Assembly (NCBI GenBank): GCA_902801585.1
Contig: CADCIU010000025.1
Coordinates: forward strand, 1-42,614
DNA from: an uncultured Lachnospiraceae bacterium
Lineage (GTDB): Bacteria; Bacillota_A; Clostridia; Lachnospirales; Lachnospiraceae
Direction of reading: 5' to 3'
DNA: 42,614 bases
The translations under genes were made by a program, and so were the position numbers. Under the pieces are notes generated by a model. That model was not told the DNA's origin. It ran no database searches and was given only the letters and a program-made list of their open reading frames with translations. Positions 7,457 to 15,028 of the stretch are shown here, piece by piece. Each line of letters opens with the position of its first letter. Positions within the stretch are counted from its first letter, which is position 1.

Positions 7457-9004
7457 ATGATTATCAAAGTATTGATGCTTCTGCTGTTCTTTACGCTTAT
7501 GGTGGGCATCGGTTTCTATTGCAGACAGACTGCGACCGATGTCAACGGATTCGTTCTGGGCGGACGTTCTGTCGGTCCCTGGCTCACAGCTTTTGCGTAC
7601 GGCACCTCCTATTTCTCTGCGGTCATTTTTGTAGGATATGCAGGACAGTTCGGTTGGAAATACGGTATTGCGGCAACCTGGGTAGGTATTGGAAATGCCT
7701 TGATCGGATCCCTGATGGCCTGGAGGATCCTCGGCAGACGCACCAGGATCATGACCCAGCATTTGGACACAGCCACCATGCCTGAATTTTTTGGCAAGAG
7801 ATTTGGGAGCGAGAATCTCAAGATCGCCGCTTCCATCATCACCTTCATCTTCATGATCCCCTACACCGCTTCACTGTACAACGGTCTTTCCAGGCTGTTC
7901 GGAATGGCGTTCAACATCGACTACTCCATCTGCGTGGTAGTTATGGCCGTTCTCACGGGAATCTACGTGATCGTGGGCGGCTACATGGCGACGGCTATCA
8001 ATGATTTCATTCAGGGTATCATCATGCTGTTCGGCATCACCGCGGTCATCCTTGCGGTTCTCAATACCAACGGCGGACTGATCGCAGCTATGGACGGCCT
8101 TGCAAAAGTGACCGATGAGACTGTTTCCACAACACCCGGCGTCTTCAACTCCTTCCTCGGTCCCGATCCCTTCAACCTGCTGGGAGTCGTGATCCTGACC
8201 TCCCTCGGAACATGGGGACTTCCCCAGATGGTGCAGAAGTTCTACGCCATCAAGAACGAGAGATCCATTGAGACCGGTACAATAATCTCCACTTTCTTTG
8301 CGATCGTTGTAGCGGGAGGCTGCTACTTCCTGGGCGGTTTCGGTCGTCTGTTCTCCGACAAGATCGACATTGCGGCAAACGGTTTTGACTCCGTCATTCC
8401 CACAATGCTCTCCGGCCTTCCGGACATCCTGATCGGCGTAGTGGTCATCCTGGTGCTCTCCGCCTCCATGTCCACTCTGTCCTCGCTGGTCCTCACTTCC
8501 AGTTCCACCATTACACTGGATCTGATCCGCGGACATGTTTTCAAGAAACTTGAGGAGAAGAAACAGCTCCTGATCATGCGCTGGCTGATCGTGATCTTCA
8601 TCCTGATCTCCGTTATCATCGCGCTGATCCAGTATAAGTCCAACGTGACCTTCATCGCGCAGCTGATGGGTATTTCCTGGGGCGCTATGGCAGGCGCATT
8701 CCTCGCGCCTTTCCTGTACGGCCTGTACTGGAAGAAGACGACGACCTTCGCCTGCTGGGTGAACTTCATCTTCTCCGTGGGCTTCATGTTTGCCAACATG
8801 ATGGTCCGTCCGGCTCTTCCGGCAGTGCTGCAGTCTCCTATCAACGCAGGTGCGTTCTGTATGCTGGCAGGACTGGTGATCGTCCCCGTTTTGTCCCTCA
8901 TCACGCCCAAGCCCGATGAGGCCCTCGTGGAAGATGCCTTCTCCAGCTACAGCAAGAAAGTCCTTGTACAGCAGACGGAAGCTCTCAGCGACGAAGAGGA
9001 ATAA
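7457..9004 (+). CDS. Sodium:solute symporter (SSS family)
   Basis: A 515-residue polytopic inner-membrane transporter with about 13 hydrophobic segments, the SSS/SLC5 pattern. It begins directly with a membrane segment, followed by DVNGFVLGGRSVGPWLTAFAYGTSYFSA, the conserved first-repeat region where sodium-site residues lie. The later stretch of small and serine/threonine residues (MSTLSSLVLTSSSTITLDLI) is the other hallmark. Members take up proline, pantothenate, sugars or carboxylates; the substrate here is unassigned. The start ATG follows TAAGGAGG with an eight-base gap. It has its own promoter with an operator-like palindrome, so substrate control is likely. Its 3' end overlaps the convergent YihY gene by 20 bases. 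Confidence 0.9.
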   Translation: MIIKVLMLLLFFTLMVGIGFYCRQTATDVNGFVLGGRSVGPWLTAFAYGTSYFSAVIFVGYAGQFGWKYGIAATWVGIGNALIGSLMAWRILGRRTRIMTQHLDTATMPEFFGKRFGSENLKIAASIITFIFMIPYTASLYNGLSRLFGMAFNIDYSICVVVMAVLTGIYVIVGGYMATAINDFIQGIIMLFGITAVILAVLNTNGGLIAAMDGLAKVTDETVSTTPGVFNSFLGPDPFNLLGVVILTSLGTWGLPQMVQKFYAIKNERSIETGTIISTFFAIVVAGGCYFLGGFGRLFSDKIDIAANGFDSVIPTMLSGLPDILIGVVVILVLSASMSTLSSLVLTSSSTITLDLIRGHVFKKLEEKKQLLIMRWLIVIFILISVIIALIQYKSNVTFIAQLMGISWGAMAGAFLAPFLYGLYWKKTTTFACWVNFIFSVGFMFANMMVRPALPAVLQSPINAGAFCMLAGLVIVPVLSLITPKPDEALVEDAFSSYSKKVLVQQTEALSDEEE

Positions 9005-9866
9005 AGACAGATACGATCTTTTCCCCGTAATCATCACAGAATCGGTTGATAAAAGCTCCGATCAGCAGAATATAGAAACAGCCGTACATCCATAAGAGCA
9101 TGATCGCGATCATCCCCAGGCTCCCGTAAAACATCGTGTAGGTGTTGGCGCTCCTCAGATACAGAGAGAAGAAATACGAGAAGACCTGCCACAGGATGGT
9201 CACGATAAATGCTCCCGGGATCTGCCGGCTCAGCTTCCTCTTCCCCGCCGGAATGAATGTATATACAAGCGAAAAAGCGGCGATCAGGAGCACTTCCAAC
9301 AGAAGTCTCTGTCGAAATTTAATCGTAATGGGATTCTCAAAGAGCTCCGGAAGTTCCATCGTCAGGAACGCGGACACAGGACCCGCGAAAATCACGACCA
9401 GCATCAGCACGAAGATCACCAGCATGATGATCGTATAACCAATCGATATAATGTACAGAAGCGGAAGCGGTCTGTTCTCCTCCGCGTCGTAGAGCCGGTT
9501 GAGCCCCCAGCGAAGGGCGATCGTTCCTCTCGACGCGGACCAGAGCAGCACCAGTGCTGACAAAAGCGCAACACTTCCCGATGCGCGATATGCTTCCGAG
9601 ACGATCCTCCTCGCGAGGTCATACGCTGATTCAGGGATCATCTGTTCAATAAATAGCAGGAGTTCCACCTCTGTGAGATGTACCAGAGGCAGCAGCTGCA
9701 TGAGCAGTATGAGGAGCGGGATCAGCGACATGAAAAAGAAAAAGGCCATGCTGGAGGCATACGTCCCCACACTGCGGTCGCTCCAGTCCCTCGCTGTTCT
9801 TATTGCCAGACGCTTCACCTTCTTGCGCGTCACTATTTTTTCACTTTTCCCTGTCTGTTCTTCCAT
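8985..9866 (-). CDS. YihY/BrkB family inner-membrane protein
   Basis: A 293-residue membrane protein of the YihY (formerly ribonuclease BN / BrkB) family. Six hydrophobic segments are recognisable, with family landmarks YASSMAFFFFMSLIPLLILL near the N-terminus, SASRGTIALRWGLNRLYD in the central loop, and LYLRSANTYTMFYGSLGMIAIMLLWMYGCFYILLIGAFIN at the end (quoted here by landmark, positions about 205-245). Function is unresolved; suggested roles are in the envelope or transport. The ATG at 9866 follows AGGGG by eight bases; the preceding TTG codon is less likely. It lies 13 bases downstream of the lysozyme-like gene on the same strand, so the two are probably co-transcribed. Confidence 0.88.
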   Translation of the reverse strand: MEEQTGKSEKIVTRKKVKRLAIRTARDWSDRSVGTYASSMAFFFFMSLIPLLILLMQLLPLVHLTEVELLLFIEQMIPESAYDLARRIVSEAYRASGSVALLSALVLLWSASRGTIALRWGLNRLYDAEENRPLPLLYIISIGYTIIMLVIFVLMLVVIFAGPVSAFLTMELPELFENPITIKFRQRLLLEVLLIAAFSLVYTFIPAGKRKLSRQIPGAFIVTILWQVFSYFFSLYLRSANTYTMFYGSLGMIAIMLLWMYGCFYILLIGAFINRFCDDYGEKIVSVFIPLRR

Positions 9867-9879
9867 CAATTTTCCCCTG

Positions 9880-10743
9880 TCACGGCAGATACTGCTCCAC
9901 CAGTTTTACATAATACATATTCCCGTACAAGTACATCCAATTTCCGTTATCGTCCGCTATGTAATGCGTGTAATTTGCCGTTCTTCCTCCCGACATCTCC
10001 TCCGCGTAGTCCACCGCCAGTTCAAAAGAGTGCCTGCCCCCGTGTTCCGCAACATAGTACAGATATCCCGGCCCGTAGTTATATGCCTGGATGATGCTCC
10101 GATCATCCACATCGATTTCACTGGCCCTGTCTACAAGTCCCCGGAAATAATCGCAAGCCTGGGCGATCGAGTCCTCAGGTCCCAGCGAATCCGGCTCCAG
10201 TCCTGCAGATTCACTGCTCTGCATGACATCGTCCCGCTCTCCCTTCGTCTCCACTTCCATGATTGCCAATAGAACCGGCACATATTCGGAGATGCCTTCC
10301 TCCTCGGCATAATACTCCACCAGATCCCGGTATTGCAGGACGCTATCCGACAGGAGTTCCTCCTCGCGCTCCTCCAATTCTTTCTCTTTCCTGAGTTCCT
10401 CTTTGTGTTCCCTCTCCGCCTGCACGGCGCTCCTGATGCGTCTGGCAATGCCTGAAACCGCCAGCAGCGCGAGAAATACCGCTGCAGCCGCCAGCACAAG
10501 GGCCCTCTGCTTCAGCTCCTGTTCTCTCTTTCTTTTCGCATTCCGGCGCCGTCTGCGTATTCTCACGATTCTCGCTTCGGGATCTTCGGAGTCTTCGGGG
10601 TCTGAAGCGCCTTCAAGTCCATCTAAAGGTTCATGATCCTCCGCCGCGTCTGTCTGATCCGGCCATTCTGTTTTGCCCGGCACGTCTGTTTTGTCCGGCC
10701 ATTCTGCGTCCATTCGTATATTACTGCCCATCACTTTATGCAT
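9880..10743 (-). CDS. Membrane-anchored lysozyme-like peptidoglycan hydrolase
   Basis: A 287-residue protein with an acidic then basic cytoplasmic head (1-80), one membrane segment (81-100), a charged coiled-coil stalk (about 106-132) and an external lysozyme-like domain (about 135-287). Glu163 or Glu165 in AIMEVETKG is the likely catalytic acid, followed by the DVMQSSES substrate loop; AYNYGPGYLYYV and the C-terminal MYYVKLVEQYLP match the lysozyme-like domain found in CwlT. It should cut glycan strands, perhaps with YihY in envelope remodelling. The head contains a short duplication (EWPDKTD / EWPDQTD). The start is uncertain: ATG 10743 has only a weak CGGGA immediately before it, and the ATG 12 bases downstream is possible. 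Confidence 0.8.
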   Translation of the reverse strand: MHKVMGSNIRMDAEWPDKTDVPGKTEWPDQTDAAEDHEPLDGLEGASDPEDSEDPEARIVRIRRRRRNAKRKREQELKQRALVLAAAAVFLALLAVSGIARRIRSAVQAEREHKEELRKEKELEEREEELLSDSVLQYRDLVEYYAEEEGISEYVPVLLAIMEVETKGERDDVMQSSESAGLEPDSLGPEDSIAQACDYFRGLVDRASEIDVDDRSIIQAYNYGPGYLYYVAEHGGRHSFELAVDYAEEMSGGRTANYTHYIADDNGNWMYLYGNMYYVKLVEQYLP

Positions 10744-10840
10744 TCCCGTATTTAGTGGTCTTTCCTCACACTTTCTTTATATCAGAGCCTTATGCCATGT
10801 TCAAGCTGTAGAATTCTGTCAAAATACGGACAACCTCTCA

Positions 10841-10869
10841 TTGCATGGATTTGATGTGTATTTTATAAT
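10841..10869 (+). promoter_or_regulatory. Candidate promoter of the tandem mgtC genes
   Basis: TTGCAT (10841-10846), 17 bases, perfect TATAAT (10864-10869), in an AT-rich stretch. It predicts a leader of about 85 bases that ends in the 15-bp repeats. Confidence 0.55.
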
Positions 10870-10916
10870 TGCTTTAAGAAAACTTTTCATTCTTTTTACA
10901 TTTTCTTTCCCTTGTC

Positions 10917-10960
10917 CCAAGAAAGCATGTTCCAAAAAAGCACGTTCCAAGAAAGGAATC
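10917..10960 (+). repeat. Three 15-bp tandem units ending in the ribosome binding site
   Basis: Units start at 10917, 10932 and 10947 (CCAAGAAAGCATGTT, CCAAAAAAGCACGTT and CCAAGAAAGGAATCT). The third unit differs so as to contain AAAGGAA (10952-10958), four bases before the mgtC start codon. Confidence 0.7.
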
Positions 10961-10962
10961 TT

Positions 10963-11697
10963 ATGGCTTCAGCAATTTCTTATCTGAAAGAATTTCATTT
11001 TCTCTCCATCCTGTTCCGTCTGATCCTCGCTATGGCCTGCGGAAGCGTGATCGGTTTCGGACGGTCCAAAAAAAGACAGAACGCCGGCCTTCGCACGTAC
11101 GTCCTGACATCGATCGGCGCCGCCATGTCGGTCATGCTGGCCTCATATGAGTACCGGATGATGACCGGGCAGTGGGCGGCCGCTGTGGCGGAGATCGGTA
11201 TGAAATTTGACGCTTCCCGCTACTCGGCCCAGGTGATCAGCGGTATCGGTTTCCTGGCCGCCGGGACGATCCTCTCCTCCGGCCATCAGCAGGTCACCGG
11301 GCTGACCACAGCTGCCGGGCTGTTCAGTTCAGCATGCATGGGAATGGCCGCCGGAGCGGGAATGTACGATTGCGTGATCATTGTGCTGGTGATCCTGATC
11401 GTTGTGCTGGATATCATGTATCCCATGGAGGGCGCTTTCAAGAGGCGGCTCCGCAACATGACCGTCTATGTGGAATTCGCTGCGATCGAGGACTTTGATA
11501 AGATCCTTGACACCATAAGGGAGGAGCATGCCACGGTCTATGATATCGATATTGAGCGCACAAAGCGGGAGGGGAACAAATATCCCTCCGCCGTGATCGT
11601 TCTGCAGATGGGCAGGAACAATGCCTCCCACTCCGGCATGCTCTCGACCATCGCCGAACTCCCGTGCGTCCATACGATCCACGAGCTGATCGCATAA
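10963..11697 (+). CDS. MgtC/SapB family membrane protein, copy 1
   Basis: A 244-residue protein of the MgtC/SapB family, linked to survival at low magnesium and to ATP-synthase or ion homeostasis. Four to five N-terminal hydrophobic segments include the family signatures GSVIGFGRSKKRQNAGLRTY, SAQVISGIGFLAAGTIL and GLTTAAGLFSSACMGMAAGAG (by landmark, about residues 25-140). The C-terminal 85 residues form a soluble ACT-like regulatory domain. The start is ATG 10963 after AAAGGAA; the frame stays open upstream through the repeats to a TTG at 10912, which would only add repeat-encoded residues. A second MgtC gene follows after 96 bases, indicating a tandem duplication. Confidence 0.88.
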   Translation: MASAISYLKEFHFLSILFRLILAMACGSVIGFGRSKKRQNAGLRTYVLTSIGAAMSVMLASYEYRMMTGQWAAAVAEIGMKFDASRYSAQVISGIGFLAAGTILSSGHQQVTGLTTAAGLFSSACMGMAAGAGMYDCVIIVLVILIVVLDIMYPMEGAFKRRLRNMTVYVEFAAIEDFDKILDTIREEHATVYDIDIERTKREGNKYPSAVIVLQMGRNNASHSGMLSTIAELPCVHTIHELIA

Positions 11698-11731
11698 TAC
11701 GGCAGCTATATCTGATCTCGCAGTATGATCC

Positions 11732-11791
11732 ATTAAAGAGGTTTTTACATTAAAGAGGTTTTTATTAAAGAGGTTTTTAAAGGAGGTTTTC
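11732..11791 (+). repeat. ATTAAAGAGGTTTTT tandem repeats before second mgtC
   Basis: Three units start at 11732 (17 bases), 11749 and 11764 (15 bases each). A fourth, diverged unit (11779-11791) reads AAAGGAGGTTTTC and is the actual ribosome binding site of the second mgtC, seven bases before its GTG. Every unit contains a weaker AAAGAGG. Confidence 0.85.
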
Positions 11792-11793
11792 CC

Positions 11794-12480
11794 GTGCTCT
11801 CTTTTTTCGACGGTTTCCGTGATATTAACAGTGCAACCATCTTATTCCGCATGGTCTTCGCGATCCTGTGCGGCGGCGCGATCGGCATCGAACGGTCTAT
11901 AAAGAACCGGCCTGCCGGTTTCAGGACCCATGTGCTCATCATCATCGGCGCGACGACGGCCTCTCTGACCGGCCACTTTATTTACCTGAACATGTCCCTT
12001 CCCACGGATATGAGCCGGCTGGGTGCCCAGGTCATCACCGGCCTCGGTTTCATCGGTGCGGGCACGATCATCGTCACCGGACAGCGGACCGTCAAAGGTC
12101 TCACCACTGCCGCCGGCCTCTGGGCCACCGGCATCATGGGTCTGGCAATCGGCGCAGGTTTCTATGAAGGCGCGCTTCTTGGCACGATCGCGATCCTGTT
12201 CGCAGAGATCGTCCTCGGAAAAGTCAAGATCAGACGCGTCAAATCCTTCCGCTGCATTATCAATTACCTGCACAAAGACGCTCTGGATCATATCCTCCGC
12301 TTCTGCAAGGACCAGAGCATCGCCATCAAGGGGCTCCAGATCGAGAGCGCGCAGGACGATACCGGCAGCAATGTGTACTCCGCTTTCCTCTCTCTCCAGC
12401 CCAATAAAGAGGTCAATCACAAGCAATTCGCACAAAAGCTGGAGGCTTTCGATGATGTGATCAGCGTGGTGGTACGCTGA
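11794..12480 (+). CDS. MgtC/SapB family membrane protein, copy 2
   Basis: A 228-residue paralogue of the preceding gene with the same plan: hydrophobic segments carrying GGAIGIERSIKNRPAGFRTH, GAQVITGLGFIGAGTII and GLTTAAGLWATGIMGLAIGAG (landmarks at about 27-125), then a soluble C-terminal domain of about 80 residues. The conserved arginine-rich loop and the GLTTAA helix are intact, so both copies look functional. The GTG start is fixed by AAAGGAGG at 11779-11786. Co-transcription with copy 1 is likely, with translation set separately by the repeat-borne site. The two soluble domains differ clearly, suggesting different regulation. Confidence 0.88.
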   Translation: MLSFFDGFRDINSATILFRMVFAILCGGAIGIERSIKNRPAGFRTHVLIIIGATTASLTGHFIYLNMSLPTDMSRLGAQVITGLGFIGAGTIIVTGQRTVKGLTTAAGLWATGIMGLAIGAGFYEGALLGTIAILFAEIVLGKVKIRRVKSFRCIINYLHKDALDHILRFCKDQSIAIKGLQIESAQDDTGSNVYSAFLSLQPNKEVNHKQFAQKLEAFDDVISVVVR

Positions 12481-12602
12481 GGTGTCAAGGGGACGGTTCT
12501 TTTGACACTAAAAAGGGGCATACCGCATCATGCGCCAGGTATCAGCCTGCGCTTGTGCGGCATGCCCCTTTTTGGTGTCAAAAGAACCGTCCCCTTGACA
12601 CC
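12481..12602. repeat. 122-nt near-perfect palindromic element / double terminator
   Basis: The 28-base arms (12481-12508 and 12575-12602) are exact complements. They enclose a second perfect 12-bp stem (12510-12521/12562-12573, AAAAAGGGGCAT) and then CCGCA/TGCGG (12523-12527/12556-12560) and a small inner hairpin. The element begins on the base after the mgtC stop codon and ends on the base before the glgP stop codon. The inner stem has A5/T5 flanks and works as a terminator in both directions. The outer arm with GGGGACGGTTCTTTTG resembles a motif I recall from many unrelated bacteria; that is memory, not a search. Confidence 0.85.
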
Positions 12603-14858
12603 TTACAGATGCCAGATATCCCTGTTATACTGTTCGATCGTCCTGTCGGAGGAGAAATATCCCGCCTTGGCGATGTTGACGGCCATCTTCTTCGCCCAGC
12701 CCATTCTGTCCTCATAAGCGGCCAGCGCCTTGTCCTTGGCTTTGCAGTAGCTCTCAAAGTCGGGGAAGGTCATGAACCAGTCCTTACCGAGGAGCTCATC
12801 ATACAGCTGTTTTAAGAGCTTCTTGTCGCCCGCTTCCTGCATCTCATCACTGATCAGGAAATCTACGGCATTCTGCAGCCTCTTGTCTTTCTTATACCAG
12901 TTTTTGGCCACATAATCGGCCTTCTTGTAGTGCTCGATGACCTCATCGGAGGACTGTCCGAAAGTGAAAATATTCTCCTCACCTACGAGCTCCGCGATCT
13001 CCACGTTCGCGCCGTCCATAGTGCCCAGCGTCACCGCGCCGTTGAGCATGAACTTCATATTGCCGGTTCCGCTGGCTTCTTTGGAGGCCAGGGAGATCTG
13101 CTCGGAAATATCCGACGCGGGGATCAGCTTCTCCGCCATGGACACATTGTAGTTGCGCAGCATGACGACTTTGAGGAAAGGACTCACCTCGGGGTCATTG
13201 TTGACAATACTGCCAAAAGCGAGGATTGCGTGAATGATATCCTTCGCGATCACATACGCGGGTGCCGCCTTCGCGCCGAAGAACACCGTGACAGGTCTGC
13301 GCGGCCTGTAGCCGTCCTTGATGTGCAGGTAGCAGTCGATGGCCCACAAAAGGTTGAGCTGCTGCCGCTTGTACTCGTGCAGACGCTTGATCTGAACGTC
13401 GTAAACGGATTCCGGATCCACCTTGTCGCCCTGATATTTCTCGAGCCAGGCGGAAAACTTTTTCTTCTCCGTATTCTTGCGGTTCAGGATGCACTGCAGA
13501 AATGCGGGATCCTCCGCATAGGGAAGCAGGTTCACCAGCTGGTCCGCGTCCGTCTTCCACCCCTCGCCGATCTTCTCGCTGATCAGCTCGGTGAGCTCCG
13601 GATTGCACTCCACGACCCATCTGCGGAAAGTGATGCCGTTGGTCTTATTATTGAACTTCTCCGGATAGAGCTTGTAGAAGTTGTGGAGCTCCGTATTCTT
13701 GAGGATCTCGGTGTGGAGCCTTGCGACGCCGTTGATGGAGTGACTGTAATGGATATCCAGGTGCGCCATGTGGACGTTCTTGTGCTCGTCGATGATCTGC
13801 ACGGAGGGATCACTGTATTTTGCCTCCACAGCATCGCTCATCCTCTTGATGATCGGCATCAGGTGCGGCGTGACGGCCTCGAAGAAATGCTTGGGCCATG
13901 TCTCCAGCGCCTCGGCCAGGATCGTGTGATTGGTATAGGCACAGACATCGGTCACGATCTGATAGGCTTCCTCTTCCTCTATGCCCTTCTCTGTCAAAAG
14001 ACGGACCAGCTCCGGGATCACAAGAGACGGATGTGTGTCGTTGATCTGGATCGCCGCGTAATCGGCCAGATCATGCAGGTTGCTGCCGCGCTCTGTGCAC
14101 TCGTCCAGGATGAGCTGCGCCGCGCAGCTGACCATGAAGTATTCCTGGTAGACGCGGAGCATCCGGCCCGCCTCGTCGCTGTCGTCCGGGTACAGGAAGA
14201 GGGTCAGGTTCTTCTCGATCTCCTTTTTGTCAAAATCGATGCCGGATCCGATCAGTCTCTCGTTAACGGTATCGAGGTCGAACAGGCGGAGGCGGCCGCA
14301 CTTGCTGCCATAGCCGGTGACGTCGATCTCATACATGGTGGAGATGAGCTCCAGGTCGCCGCACTGTACTTTGTAGTGCTTATCCGTGCGCCTCATCCAG
14401 TTGGCCATGCCCCACTTGCGCCAGTAATCGGGGCGCGCGTGCTGCTTCATATCCTCGAAGGACTGCTTGAACAGTCCGCAGTGATACGCGAGTCCCACGC
14501 CATCCGCGGGAAGGCCCAGCGTCGCAAGACTGTCGATAAAACATGCGGCAAGTCTTCCCAAGCCGCCGTTTCCAAGAGACGGCTCATATTCGAATTCCTC
14601 CAGATCCGTGATCTCCAGCCCGGCCTGCGCCAGCTCATTCTTCACGTCATCATAGAGTCCCAGATTGATCAGGTTGTTGGAGAGGAGCTTTCCGACCAGG
14701 AACTCCGCGGAAATATAGTAGACTTTCTTCTTGCCGCTGTTGTATCCCTTATCCTTGCAGGCGTCCTGTGTCAGTGTCAGCGCTGCGTTGTAAAGCTCAA
14801 GGATCGTACACTCATTCAGTGCCTTTCCTGTGTAATCTCTCAGTTTTTTTGTCATCAT
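12603..14858 (-). CDS. glgP: Glycogen/starch/alpha-glucan phosphorylase
   Basis: GT35 phosphorylase of 751 residues that releases glucose-1-phosphate from alpha-1,4-glucans using pyridoxal phosphate. The cofactor signature EASGTGNMKFMLNG, with the Schiff-base lysine, lies in the C-terminal third and is followed by TLGTMDGANVEI. The N-terminal EPSLGNGGLGRLAACFIDS motif and KVHMAHL-like region are also in place (here NVHMAHLDI). The frame stays open seven codons upstream, but the ribosome binding site AGGAGG lies inside that extension, so the ATG at 14858 (or the next ATG) is the start. A strong promoter lies upstream; galactokinase is divergent. Together they can feed glycogen and galactose carbon into hexose phosphates. 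Confidence 0.96.
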   Translation of the reverse strand: MMTKKLRDYTGKALNECTILELYNAALTLTQDACKDKGYNSGKKKVYYISAEFLVGKLLSNNLINLGLYDDVKNELAQAGLEITDLEEFEYEPSLGNGGLGRLAACFIDSLATLGLPADGVGLAYHCGLFKQSFEDMKQHARPDYWRKWGMANWMRRTDKHYKVQCGDLELISTMYEIDVTGYGSKCGRLRLFDLDTVNERLIGSGIDFDKKEIEKNLTLFLYPDDSDEAGRMLRVYQEYFMVSCAAQLILDECTERGSNLHDLADYAAIQINDTHPSLVIPELVRLLTEKGIEEEEAYQIVTDVCAYTNHTILAEALETWPKHFFEAVTPHLMPIIKRMSDAVEAKYSDPSVQIIDEHKNVHMAHLDIHYSHSINGVARLHTEILKNTELHNFYKLYPEKFNNKTNGITFRRWVVECNPELTELISEKIGEGWKTDADQLVNLLPYAEDPAFLQCILNRKNTEKKKFSAWLEKYQGDKVDPESVYDVQIKRLHEYKRQQLNLLWAIDCYLHIKDGYRPRRPVTVFFGAKAAPAYVIAKDIIHAILAFGSIVNNDPEVSPFLKVVMLRNYNVSMAEKLIPASDISEQISLASKEASGTGNMKFMLNGAVTLGTMDGANVEIAELVGEENIFTFGQSSDEVIEHYKKADYVAKNWYKKDKRLQNAVDFLISDEMQEAGDKKLLKQLYDELLGKDWFMTFPDFESYCKAKDKALAAYEDRMGWAKKMAVNIAKAGYFSSDRTIEQYNRDIWHL

Positions 14859-14915
14859 AATATACCTCCTGCGGCGCATCGGGCCGCTTATAAGATTTCC
14901 GACTCATAAAAAAGC

Positions 14916-14944
14916 ATTATAATCGGTTTATTGAGCCGTTTCAA
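14916..14944 (-). promoter_or_regulatory. Promoter of glgP
   Basis: On the minus strand TTGAAA (14944-14939), 17 bases, TATAAT (14921-14916), about 58 bases before the start codon. Confidence 0.75.
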
Positions 14945-14954
14945 CATTTCTCCG

Positions 14955-14983
14955 TTTTAAGAACACACAAAACAGGGTATACT
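14955..14983 (+). promoter_or_regulatory. Candidate promoter of galK
   Basis: TATACT at 14978-14983 with a weak TTTTAA 17 bases upstream. The two divergent promoters lie within 70 bases, so a shared regulator could act on both. Confidence 0.4.
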
Positions 14984-15028
14984 AAGTCATATAAACTTTC
15001 AACACCCTATAGGAGACTGAAGACGACT

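Noticed and set aside
10917..10962. Upstream start of the first mgtC at the TTG (10912) or ATG (10927)
   Set aside because: These would translate the repeat units, and the Shine-Dalgarno sequence lies downstream of them.
12481..12602. Insertion sequence
   Set aside because: No transposase frame fits in 122 bases, and no target-site duplication is visible at the ends. Kept as a palindromic element only.
12930..14909. 659-codon open frame on the plus strand
   Set aside because: It lies antisense to glgP, which has all phosphorylase motifs. The reading is a shadow of high-GC codon bias and has no ribosome binding site or recognisable domain.
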